Assembly (NCBI GenBank): GCA_001303695.1
Contig: LJUC01000004.1
Location: forward strand, 1-38,514
Direction: 5' to 3'
DNA from: Phycisphaerae bacterium SM23_30
Lineage (GTDB): Bacteria > Planctomycetota > Phycisphaerae > Sedimentisphaerales > SM23-30
DNA length: 38,514 nt
The notes under the pieces are model-generated. The model worked only from the letters and a program-made list of their open reading frames with translations. It had not been told where the DNA came from and ran no database searches. A program made the translations under genes and the position numbers. This document shows, piece after piece, positions 1 to 6,710 of this stretch (within the stretch, counting starts at the first letter, position 1; each line of letters opens with the position of its first letter).

Positions 1-185
1 GGGGGGATCGGTTTTTCTACAGGTTTGACACGTTTAGGCGGCGGGACCAAGCGACGTTGCCAGGATAGTTCGTCTTTTATGTTTTTCAATGTTTTATGCA
101 GATAGCTAATTTTTGCCAGGACAAAAATGCAGATTATGAACGTTAACAGAGAAAGGACAAAAATCAGGGACGTGGAACATTCCAT
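1..185 (-). CDS. Small single-pass membrane protein, C-terminus cut by window edge
   Basis: Reading the minus strand from an ATG at 185 gives at least 61 residues open to the window edge. Residues 7-26 are a strongly hydrophobic membrane segment, followed by a basic, lysine-rich stretch and then a proline/lysine-rich tail (PPPKRVKPVEKP). This looks like an N-terminal anchor with a cytoplasmic tail. A Shine-Dalgarno-like AAGGGGA lies 9 bases upstream, and a good promoter sits at 265-293. Family not recognised; the size and topology would suit a small division, secretion or cell-envelope accessory protein, but nothing identifies it. Confidence 0.55.
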   Translation of the reverse strand, partial: MECSTSLIFVLSLLTFIICIFVLAKISYLHKTLKNIKDELSWQRRLVPPPKRVKPVEKPIP

Positions 186-264
186 AATAGCTTCCCCTTA
201 TCATCAATAGATGTTCACCGTTTGCAAAGACTTCTTCTTTAGACCACGATAGATCAGTGGTGGA

Positions 265-293
265 AATATATCACACTTTTCCCCATCTTGCAA
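265..293 (-). promoter_or_regulatory. Sigma-70-type promoter for the edge membrane gene
   Basis: On the minus strand TTGCAA (288-293) and TATATT (265-270) are separated by 17 bases, matching the -35/-10 consensus at 4 and 5 of 6 positions. It lies between yjbQ and the downstream membrane gene and would start transcription about 75 bases before the ATG at 185. The -35 box is the centre of a 14-base perfect palindrome. Confidence 0.45.
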
Positions 294-297
294 GATG
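284..297. repeat. Perfect 14-base palindrome over a -35 box
   Basis: CATCTTGCAAGATG reads the same on both strands. It covers the -35 element of the promoter at 265-293, a typical place for a repressor operator. No regulator is encoded nearby that can be tied to it, so the operator role is inference. Confidence 0.4.
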
Positions 298-316
298 ATT
301 TTCCGGACTACTTGCC

Positions 317-733
317 TCATTGTCCGATGATTTTGACGAGGGTGCGTTTTCGTCGTTGGCCGTCGAATTCGCCGTAGAAGATCTGCTCCCAGGGGCCGAA
401 ATCGAGTCGGCCTTCGGTGACGGCGACCACCACCTCGCGGCCCATGAGGGTGCGTTTGAGGTGGGCGTCGGCGTTGTCTTCGTGGGTATTGTGGCGATAG
501 CGGGAATAGGGTTTTTCCGGGGCCAAACCCTCCAGCCAATCCTCGAAGTCCTGATGCAGACCCGGCTCATCATCGTTGATAAACACACTCGCCGTTATAT
601 GCATAGCGTTAACGAGGACCAGGCCTTCGCGGACGCCGCTTTCGGCGAGGCACTTTTGCACCAAAGGGGTGATATTGATCAATTCCCGCCGTTTTTTGGT
701 CTCGAACCAGAGTTCTTTGCGGTAAGTTTTCAT
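317..733 (-). CDS. yjbQ: YjbQ/UPF0047 family protein
   Basis: A 138-residue protein, the usual length of the YjbQ (UPF0047) family, small beta-barrel proteins reported to have weak thiamine-phosphate synthase activity. Recognisable features are the opening [47 protein letters not shown], the conserved histidine region around [14 protein letters not shown], the [29 protein letters not shown] core and the terminal KRTLVKIIG. The start at 733 is chosen because GAGGACT precedes it; an upstream in-frame start at 820 would add 29 residues absent from the family. The true cellular role of the family is unsettled. Confidence 0.9.
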   Translation of the reverse strand: MKTYRKELWFETKKRRELINITPLVQKCLAESGVREGLVLVNAMHITASVFINDDEPGLHQDFEDWLEGLAPEKPYSRYRHNTHEDNADAHLKRTLMGREVVVAVTEGRLDFGPWEQIFYGEFDGQRRKRTLVKIIGQ

Positions 734-780
734 ATAGTCCTCACAATTTACCACAGCAATATACCCCTCCCCAAGCTGCG

Positions 781-796
781 CTTGAGGCTGCCACCC
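781..796. repeat. 16-base dispersed repeat, copy 1
   Basis: CTTGAGGCTGCCACCC here is identical to 6035-6050. In both copies it directly follows a short hairpin: CAAGC-TGC-GCTTG here and AGCCC-GAAA-GGGCT at the other site. Both lie in non-coding DNA. It may be a genome-wide intergenic repeat. Confidence 0.5.
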
Positions 797-835
797 GTCT
801 AGCTTATACAATGTGCCCAAGCTGCGACCTGCAAG

Positions 836-1771
836 TTATTTTTGGTTTTTGCAGGCTTCGATGAGGGCGCCATAGACAGCTTTGCGGTGCTCGACGTTGC
901 TCATGGCTTCGGGGTGCCATTGGACGCACAAGCCCCAACCGCCGTCGGTGCGTTCCATAGCTTCGATGACGCCGTCGGCACTATGGGCGACAACCTTAAA
1001 ACCGGGGGCGACGTCTTTGACGGCCTGATGGTGACTGGAATACACCTCGGCGCCAATGCCGCCCACCCGTAGGGCCAAGTGGCTGTCCGGGTCGATGCGG
1101 ACGGGGTGATAACTGCCGCCGCTGTGTTTAATATCCGTTTGCACCATCGACGGTATATCCTGGATGAGCGTGCCGCCGGCGGCGACGTTGACAAACTGCA
1201 TTCCCAGACAAACTCCTAATATCGGTTTACCACTGTCCAGCCACGCCGGTATCAGCTTGCTTTCAAAGTCGTAACGCTGCTGAGGCATCAATCTGGTTGT
1301 TTCGTGCTTTTCTTGACCGTAGGCCTCGGGGGGTATGTCGTTGCCGCCGATTATCACCAGGCCGTCCAGGGCGTCAACGTAACGCCGAATGGATTGTTCA
1401 TCGGAGACGGTCGGCAGCACGATCGGGATGCCGCCGCTTTCCAAGACCGCATGTACGTAAGAAAAGCCCACGCGGGTGCTGGCCCGAGGGGGCGAGTTGG
1501 GATCCCGGGGCGGGGTTTCCCGGCGCGGGGTGTCCGGGCGGGTAAGGTCCGGGCGGGGGGCATCTCGGCGCGGGGCGTCCGGTCGGGTGAGGTTTCGCCG
1601 CAAGGCGTTGGGATCTCGGCGGGTGAAGTCCTGACGGTCGGGGGCCTGGCGGGCACTGCTGCTATAGGTGCTGGTGATGCCGATTAAGGGTTTGTTGTCG
1701 GCTTTCTGAGAGGTGCAGCCCGCGGTCAGCGCCATTATCAATGCCAGATACAAGACTAGTAGCTTTTTCAT
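836..1771 (-). CDS. Lipoprotein class I glutamine amidotransferase (PuuD/peptidase C26-like)
   Basis: A 311-residue protein. Residues 1-18 form a lipoprotein signal peptide ending LTAG with the lipobox Cys at 19, so the mature protein is probably lipid-anchored. The start at 1771 has GGGAG upstream and places the signal peptide at the N-terminus; an upstream in-frame start at 1873 would bury it. Residues 28-36 (PLIGITSTY) and 103-311 form the amidotransferase domain: nucleophile elbow GVCLGMQ with Cys188, and WHPE with His286 and Glu288. This is the gamma-glutamyl-GABA hydrolase-like family (E. coli PuuD), normally cytoplasmic. Between the first strand and the rest lies an Arg/Pro/Asp-rich insert (about 40-98) made of imperfect repeats. 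Substrate unknown. Confidence 0.8.
   Translation of the reverse strand: MKKLLVLYLALIMALTAGCTSQKADNKPLIGITSTYSSSARQAPDRQDFTRRDPNALRRNLTRPDAPRRDAPRPDLTRPDTPRRETPPRDPNSPPRASTRVGFSYVHAVLESGGIPIVLPTVSDEQSIRRYVDALDGLVIIGGNDIPPEAYGQEKHETTRLMPQQRYDFESKLIPAWLDSGKPILGVCLGMQFVNVAAGGTLIQDIPSMVQTDIKHSGGSYHPVRIDPDSHLALRVGGIGAEVYSSHHQAVKDVAPGFKVVAHSADGVIEAMERTDGGWGLCVQWHPEAMSNVEHRKAVYGALIEACKNQK
1478..1651 (-). repeat. Coding imperfect repeat (Arg/Pro/Asp-rich linker)
   Basis: This part of the amidotransferase gene encodes repeated units such as RPDAPRRDAP, RPDLTRPDTPRR and RRDPN. On the plus strand, CGGCGCGGGG-GTCCGG-CGGGT-AGGT is repeated with few changes about 55 bases apart. Such tracts commonly change length by slippage or recombination, so the linker may vary between strains. 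Confidence 0.6.
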
Positions 1772-1975
1772 CTCTTTTACTCCCTGCAATTTTCCGGAGG
1801 TATCTGATAGTAACAACCTCATAGTTTTTGTGGAAATGACGGGGCAAAGCCCCGACCTGCCGTTTTGTAACAATTTGGCATCACAACAGCCTACCCGGAG
1901 TCTTTACAGACTGCAAATAAAATTCCGACCATCCGTTGAAGGTCTCAATCCATATGACCATACATGTTTTGGCAG

Positions 1976-2003
1976 ATGTGAGGGACTTTATGTGAGGGAT
2001 TTT
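1976..2003. repeat. 14-base tandem direct repeat upstream of the acyltransferase
   Basis: ATGTGAGGGACTTT is followed immediately by ATGTGAGGGATTTT, a 13/14 match. The pair ends about 40 bases before the acyltransferase start at 2042. It could be a regulatory direct repeat or simple slippage; nothing in the sequence decides. Confidence 0.4.
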
Positions 2004-2041
2004 AGGAGATTAAACACTCGATTTATGCTGCTTTGGGGGTT

Positions 2042-3016
2042 ATGATACGAGATGAGATGCGGCAGAAATCCGGCAAAAAGAAGAAGAAAAGGCCTCATCC
2101 GGTTAGGGACTATCTGTTCTATCTGCTGGTGCGGTTGATCGCGATATTTGTGCAGATGGCGGAGGTGAATACGGCTTTGAGCTGGGCCCGAGGATTGGGA
2201 AGGGGACTTTATACGGTTTATGGGCGGGGCCGGGCGCGGGCCCGGGAGAATCTTCGTCGGAGCTATCCGGAAAAAGACGAAGCCTGGATAGAACATACCG
2301 CCCGCCGCAGTTTTGAGCATATAGTGATGCTGGTCTTTGACGTGCTCTACACCACTCGTTTGATACAATTGTCCACCTGGCGGCGCTATATTGATCTGGG
2401 GGATTTTTCGGCGCCCATGCAAGAGATGCTGGGCGGGCGAGGCATCATTATGTTGACCGGTCACTACGGCAACTTTGAAGTGCTGGGGTACGCGATGGCC
2501 ACCTTCGGGCTGCAATCTTACAGTATCGCCCGCCCCATCGACAATCCTTATATAAATGAATATCTGGTGGGGGTGCGTCAGCGTCAGGGCCAGATTATTA
2601 TTGATAAGAAGGGCGCTACCGATTCGATGCTGGGTCTTCTTTCGCGGGGGGCGACGGTTAGTTTTATCGCCGATCAAAATGCCGGCCGCAAGGGGATTTT
2701 CGTTGATTTTTTCGGTCGTAAGGCGAGCACCTATAAAAGCATCGGCCTTTTAGCCATGGCATACGATCTTCCCATCGTGGTCGGTTTCTGCCGCCGTATT
2801 AATGACCGTTATTGCTTTCAGATCGGGCTGAGCCGGTTTATCAGACCCGAAGAATGGAAAAAACAAGAGGATCCCCTCACCTGGATCACCGCCGAATACA
2901 CCGCCGCCATCGAAAAATTTGTGCGCCAGGACCCTCAGCAATACTGGTGGGTGCACCGCCGCTGGAAGACCCGCCCTCCCGAAGAGCTAAAAGGCGGCTC
3001 GTCATCCAGTTCATAA
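2042..3016 (+). CDS. Lipid A biosynthesis acyltransferase family (LpxL/HtrB-like)
   Basis: A 324-residue inner-membrane acyltransferase of the LpxL/LpxM/HtrB family, which adds secondary acyl chains to lipid A or related lipids. A basic N-terminus is followed by a membrane-associated helix (about 25-40). The catalytic HxxxxE is in GHYGNFE near residues 141-146, followed by the family blocks IADQNAGRKGIFVDFFG and QYWWVHRRWKTRP near the C-terminus. It ends in a serine tail. The ATG at 2042 is chosen; TTG at 2033 and ATG at 2057 are alternatives and none has a strong ribosome site. Together with WaaA at 26370 it implies a lipid A-containing outer membrane. The exact acceptor cannot be told from sequence. 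Confidence 0.85.
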   Translation: MIRDEMRQKSGKKKKKRPHPVRDYLFYLLVRLIAIFVQMAEVNTALSWARGLGRGLYTVYGRGRARARENLRRSYPEKDEAWIEHTARRSFEHIVMLVFDVLYTTRLIQLSTWRRYIDLGDFSAPMQEMLGGRGIIMLTGHYGNFEVLGYAMATFGLQSYSIARPIDNPYINEYLVGVRQRQGQIIIDKKGATDSMLGLLSRGATVSFIADQNAGRKGIFVDFFGRKASTYKSIGLLAMAYDLPIVVGFCRRINDRYCFQIGLSRFIRPEEWKKQEDPLTWITAEYTAAIEKFVRQDPQQYWWVHRRWKTRPPEELKGGSSSSS

Positions 3017-3096
3017 AATAAAACGCCTTTATTGACGGACAGATTTGACCCTTAATACAGTTGAGGATCGGGGCTGAGACGTTTTTCAATAAATAT

Positions 3097-3125
3097 TTGG
3101 AAAGAATGTAATAATTTTATATACT
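3097..3125 (+). promoter_or_regulatory. Candidate sigma-70 promoter for the selenoprotein gene
   Basis: TTGGAA (3097-3102) and TATACT (3120-3125) with a 17-base spacer match the consensus at 4 and 5 of 6 positions in an AT-rich stretch. It would give a leader of about 130 bases before the ATG at 3264. Confidence 0.45.
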
Positions 3126-3263
3126 ATTTGTGTAATAGTTTTAGTATGTGAGGTAGCGGATTTAAGGAGTTCCTGGCTCTAAGCAATTGCCCGGTGCAAT
3201 AAATAAAGGTGCGGCAGTCAGGAGGGGGAAATTGATAAATTCGTTTATTTCAAGGAGTTAGCG

Positions 3264-4991
3264 ATGAAACGGACCAACCGGAGGAACCTCGGCAAGGCGG
3301 CGGTTCGGCTGGGCGGGATATTGAGCCTGGCGGTGCTGGCGGCGGTCTTTGGGCGGTTGGTACTGGCCAGTGATTATGCCGTCGATCCCCAGCAAAGGGC
3401 CCGTGCTCCCTCCAAGATCATGGTGGGCGAAATCGCGCCTGATTTTGTCTTGCCGACACTGACTTTCGATACCGATGCTGCCGGCAAACCGATCGGGATT
3501 ATAAGCGACAAGAATGTAATAAGATTATCCTCCTTTTTCGGCAAGAAGCCGGTCTGTATGATCATGTCGAGCTACACCTGACCGCCTTTCGTGTCCCGCG
3601 CAGCGGACATCGAAAGGCTGTACGCGTCGTACGGCGATATGGTTGAGTTTTTGATTGTCTATATTCGGGAAGCCCATCCGGAGCAGTTGAGAGAAGGATC
3701 AGATAAGACCTTAAGGACCGGGGTCATTGGCAGGCCCATAACTATAGATGAGCGGATTATTCTAGCCACCGAGTGCGTCACCCAATATAAATTCAGCATT
3801 CCGATGGTGATCGACGGTATGGATCAGAAGGTGGCTGAAGATTATGATGCGCGGACGGTTCGGACCACAATCACCGATAAGGACGGTAAAGTGGCCTATT
3901 ACGCGGATCGGGGCCCCTTTGGATTCAGCATTCCCGAAATCGAAAGGGCTTTGAAAAAGATTGCGGCCCATAACGGCTACATGCCGCCGCCGCCGGAACC
4001 GCAATGGGGAGAGCCGGTCAACGGACTGCGGTGCGGGCTTGTGCTGGATCCGCCGAACTTGAAGATCGGCGACGAGGTACTCGTCCAGTTGAGCTTTGAA
4101 AACACCACCGATCAGCCTGTCAACCTGGTTTTCCCATCCAACGAGGTTTTAAAGAACCTTGATATCAGCGGCGGTAACGGACAGCCGTTAAAAATTGAAG
4201 CGGCCGGTTCCGGGCGGTCTTCCGGGATGATGATGGGCCGGATGCGGCGGGTCAGGCCCCAGAGGATCGGGGCGGGTGAGGTTTTTCAGATCAAAACTGA
4301 AGGCAAAGTAACGGCGGTTTCCGAAGAACAAGGCCCCGCCGGGGATTTCGGGATTATCTTCAACCTGGAGGTGAACGACCAGATGCTGGCCCAGGCCCAG
4401 ACGACCGATGTTGAACCTCTCTGGCAAGGCAAGCTTCACTCCGGCAAGTTTACCTTTGGGATTGAAGCGCCGCAGCAGTTGAGTTGCCTTGACTGCCACG
4501 GCACGTTCGATTATCACCACACCAAAGAAACCGACTGCACGATCTGTCACGTGGGGCGTGTGGGCGGCGACGATTTTGCCTCCAGGACCGAATCCTGCAT
4601 CCAATGCCACCCCCGTCCGGAGGTGCAGGGTCGCCGTCTGATCGGCGGGCCCGAGGGAGAGTTCAGTATGGTCTCCAGACACCTGCCCGGCCCGATCAAG
4701 AATGAAGACTGTCTTCTCTGTCATGATCCCAGCCGGCATCAAAACGGCGTGGTTAGCCTGATCGATCCGGATTCCGGGCAAACCCGTCCGTGGATCGGGA
4801 CTGAGACCGGTTTTTGTCTGACCTGTCATGACGGCGATCCCCCGGGGAAGGTAAAATTCCCCGAGGCAAAAGGTTCCGGCTACGATAAGTCGGCCTTCCT
4901 TTCCACCCATGCAAAAGGCGGCGTTACCTGTAGCACCTGCCATGCCTCCCATGGTTCGAGCCTGCCATCCTTAATAAAGATTATTCATTAA
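3264..4991 (+). CDS. Putative selenoprotein: deiodinase-like thioredoxin-fold domain fused to hexahaem cytochrome c
   Basis: Read with the TGA at 3579-3581 as selenocysteine, this is one 575-residue exported protein. It has AAGGAG before the ATG, a signal peptide (about 1-36), and a redoxin/iodothyronine deiodinase-like domain (about 50-235). That domain has GEIAPDFVLPTL, then SSYT-U106-PPF, then FLIVYIREAHP; the motif SCTUPPF and VYI.EAHP are deiodinase hallmarks. A beta-rich, Ig-like segment (about 255-390) follows, then six CxxCH haem sites with first Cys at residues 408, 425, 445, 483, 518 and 556. The part after the TGA stays in the same frame (no shift) and runs open to 4991. Role inferred: an extracytoplasmic redox enzyme receiving electrons through its own haems, perhaps a reductive dehalogenase-like or peroxidase-like activity; the substrate is unknown. 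Alternative: a Cys-to-stop nonsense mutation. No selA, selB or selC is in the window. Confidence 0.75.
3579..3617 (+). promoter_or_regulatory. Bacterial SECIS-like element: UGA plus hairpin
   Basis: Directly after the in-frame TGA (3579-3581) the RNA can fold into a near-continuous hairpin. CCTTTCG (3585-3591) pairs with CGAAAGG (3611-3617), TGTCC (3592-3596) with GGACA (3605-3609), and GC (3598-3599) with GC (3603-3604). C3597 and T3610 are bulged and the loop is GCA with G3600 first. Bacterial SECIS elements need a stem-loop just 3' of the UGA with a G at the start of a small apical loop about 16-37 bases away; here it is 19. This supports selenocysteine insertion by SelB. Confidence 0.65.
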
Positions 4992-4994
4992 GAG

Positions 4995-5879
4995 TTAATT
5001 GCCCAGGTAATAGTCCAGACGGTTTTGGGCGTGGCCTTTATCCCAGCGGCCGATGAGTTTGTCGCGGGCCAGGTCGCCTTTATTAGTCCAGTAGGTGTAG
5101 ATATTGTCGCCCGACAAGCCCACACATGGAGTTTCCGTTCTTTTTACGCTGGAGTTCCTGAACAGCACGTTTTGACATTCGCCCCGATGATTTGGTGAGT
5201 TGCCGTGGCGGGAGTTTTGGCCGTCATTACTATCCCAAGCGCCGTCTTTATTCTGGATGGGGAAATCACCGGCCTGGGGATTCCGAGCGCCGGTTTCGGT
5301 GTCGTAGGCGTTGCTTTTATCGGCCAGGAGGGGGCTATCCTCAGCCACGCCAAAGGACGACCAGGGATCGTGGTAGGAATAGCTCAAATTAGCCATACTC
5401 TGAAAGTCGTGCAAGTCGCTCCAGAATTCAATTTTACCTTCGCTGAACTGCGAGATTTTCTCCAAGATCATATCTTCAGTATCTTCATCACTGGGGCAAA
5501 GAAAGGTTTTGGGATCTTCGCCTTCAAACCGTACCAGCATATATAAGCAAAGGCCGGCGGTTTGCACGTTTTCATAGGCATCCCATTGGGGGTCGGCAAA
5601 GCGGGTGATTTTAGATTCTCCCTTTTTGTTATAAAGGCCGCTGCCGAAGGAGCCGTTGGACATAGTCCAGGGACAGGGCAAATTTTCATTGAATTCATTT
5701 TGATACACTGCCAAGGCCCGCCCTAAATGCCCAAGATTACTTTGACATTGTACACGTTTGGCTAATTCGCGTGAATGGGGGCCAGGGTAGGAAATGATAT
5801 TTATGAATAAGAATATTACCAACAGAACAGTTGCAATGACTATTAATTCTTTTAGAGTAAACACTTTATCAAATTTCAT
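4995..5879 (-). CDS. Prepilin-like (type II secretion/DUF1559-like) protein
   Basis: A 294-residue protein with a type IV prepilin-like N-terminus: FTLKELIVIATVLLVIFLFI at residues 7-26, retaining the Glu at +5 of mature pilins but with Val in place of the usual Gly before the cleavage site and Lys at +4. The hydrophobic helix is followed by CQSNLGHLGRALAVYQNE, the pattern typical of planctomycete pseudopilin families. Near the C-terminus, NHRGECQNVLFRNSSVK corresponds to the H-x9-DG motif, with the DG replaced by NS. GGGAT sits 6 bases before the ATG. It converges with the selenoprotein gene, the stops lying 3 bases apart. Such paralogues are abundant in Phycisphaerae and their functions are mostly unknown. 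Confidence 0.75.
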   Translation of the reverse strand: MKFDKVFTLKELIVIATVLLVIFLFINIISYPGPHSRELAKRVQCQSNLGHLGRALAVYQNEFNENLPCPWTMSNGSFGSGLYNKKGESKITRFADPQWDAYENVQTAGLCLYMLVRFEGEDPKTFLCPSDEDTEDMILEKISQFSEGKIEFWSDLHDFQSMANLSYSYHDPWSSFGVAEDSPLLADKSNAYDTETGARNPQAGDFPIQNKDGAWDSNDGQNSRHGNSPNHRGECQNVLFRNSSVKRTETPCVGLSGDNIYTYWTNKGDLARDKLIGRWDKGHAQNRLDYYLGN

Positions 5880-5912
5880 GGTTTATCCCTTTCAAATGGT
5901 TGGGTTTTAACC

Positions 5913-5956
5913 ATCCCCAAACCAGGCGTTGCCTGTGATAATAATTGTTTGGGGAT
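5913..5956. repeat. Nested inverted repeat in the leader of the prepilin-like gene
   Basis: ATCCCCAAAC (5913-5922) is the exact reverse complement of GTTTGGGGAT (5947-5956). Inside the loop, CAGGC-GTT-GCCTG (5923-5935) forms a second hairpin. It starts 34 bases upstream of the prepilin-like ATG, so it may be an operator or a leader structure. No T-run follows, which argues against an intrinsic terminator. Confidence 0.5.
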
Positions 5957-6034
5957 ACCGTTCGTACATTTTGCCGTTATATTGAAATTTCCTCCCTGTT
6001 TTGCGCGAAAACACCATCCCCCAGCCCGAAAGGG

Positions 6035-6050
6035 CTTGAGGCTGCCACCC
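6035..6050. repeat. 16-base dispersed repeat, copy 2
   Basis: Identical to 781-796 (CTTGAGGCTGCCACCC) and likewise preceded by a small hairpin, here AGCCC-GAAA-GGGCT (6023-6036) whose last bases overlap the repeat. Confidence 0.5.
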
Positions 6051-6335
6051 CATAACGCGCTCATTTTTACTACAATCGGCATTACTTTCGCGCGGAGCGA
6101 ATATTTTCCCCGGCGTGCAGGTGAGAGCAGAGGGGGCCTCGAAATAAGAGCTTAAGTCCCCGCGAAGGCATAAAAAGCGGCAAATAACAAAGGATATAAA
6201 GATAAATTATGATGAAAAATAATTATGACACAGATAGACTATCCTTTTGGCCGGGGCGGAACCGTATTGAAGATCGCAAATTGCTCTTATATAAGAATTA
6301 ACCAGGCCCGGCTCTCCGGGGGCATCAATAAACCG

Positions 6336-6398
6336 TCATTTTTCCTCTGCCGGATCTATTCCATAGGCACCACCTCCTCGGGGCGAGCGGTTGTTCAT
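6336..6398 (-). CDS. Possible 20-residue small protein or leader peptide
   Basis: ATG at 6398 opens a 20-codon frame (MNNRSPRGGGAYGIDPAEEK) ending at TGA. GGAGGTG and a closer GGAG, 8 bases from the ATG, give a plausible ribosome site. A CCCGG/CCGGG hairpin follows 16 bases after the stop. Against it: no downstream gene in the next 430 bases and no recognised family. The same stretch may instead act as RNA. Confidence 0.2.
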   Translation of the reverse strand: MNNRSPRGGGAYGIDPAEEK

Positions 6399-6458
6399 TA
6401 GGGCGTCTCCACCTCCGGAAAACACCTAAATCGATTAAGGGCGATAAGTTACACCTCC
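6371..6458. repeat. Three CACCTCC (GGAGGTG on minus) cores about 40 bases apart
   Basis: CACCTCC occurs at 6371-6377, 6410-6416 and 6452-6458. Each is preceded by a related run: ATAGGCAC, TTAGGGCGTCTC and TTAAGGGCGATAAGTTA. On the minus strand these are perfect Shine-Dalgarno cores; on the plus strand they would be anti-Shine-Dalgarno motifs as seen in some regulatory RNAs. Which strand is used is unknown. Confidence 0.4.
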
Positions 6459-6539
6459 AAATATTGAAATTAGTTAGACTTTCCATTTAATTATATCACA
6501 TATTTTCCCCCAAGGCAAATTGGGTCTTTTTTATATACC

Positions 6540-6567
6540 TTGACGTCGAGGGGGTATTTGTTAAGAT
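6540..6567 (+). promoter_or_regulatory. Candidate promoter for the oxidoreductase block
   Basis: TTGACG (6540-6545, 5/6) and TAAGAT (6562-6567, 4/6) are 16 bases apart, upstream of the first Gfo/Idh/MocA gene, giving a leader of about 135 bases. A second TTGACA lies at 6628 but lacks a good -10. Confidence 0.3.
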
Positions 6568-6710
6568 GGCACTGATAATATAGATAAGGTCGAAGGTTCA
6601 ATCGGTCGAAAAGGGATTTTTCGGCGGTTGACAGCCGTTCGGCAGGCAGCAATTTCTCAGGTGAAAGTTCGAAGTTAAGATATTAACCCATCATTATAAA
6701 GGAGTTGAGT

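Larger units (their letters stand above)
5880..6710. other. Long intergenic region (831 bases)
   Basis: No convincing protein gene of normal size. It holds an inverted repeat next to the prepilin-like gene (5913-5956), the second copy of a 16-base repeat (6035-6050), a segment with three CACCTCC cores (6371-6458) overlapping a possible 20-codon minus-strand ORF, a CCCGG-CTCT-CCGGG hairpin (6307-6320), and a possible promoter (6540-6567) for the oxidoreductase genes. No tRNA or known riboswitch consensus was recognised. Confidence 0.6.

Noticed and set aside
1840-1854. CGGGGC-AAA-GCCCCG hairpin as a terminator
   Set aside because: It lies between divergent genes and no T-run follows on either strand.
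1988-2677. 229-codon open frame on the minus strand
   Set aside because: Antisense to the lipid A acyltransferase gene; composition is typical of a shadow frame.
3264-3581. Separate 105-residue secreted protein ending at the TGA, with a second gene starting at GTG 3591
   Set aside because: The split falls inside a deiodinase active-site motif, both halves are in the same frame, GTG 3591 has no ribosome site, and a SECIS-like hairpin covers the gap.
4188-4952. 254-codon open frame on the minus strand
   Set aside because: Antisense to the haem-binding region of the selenoprotein gene; no family features.
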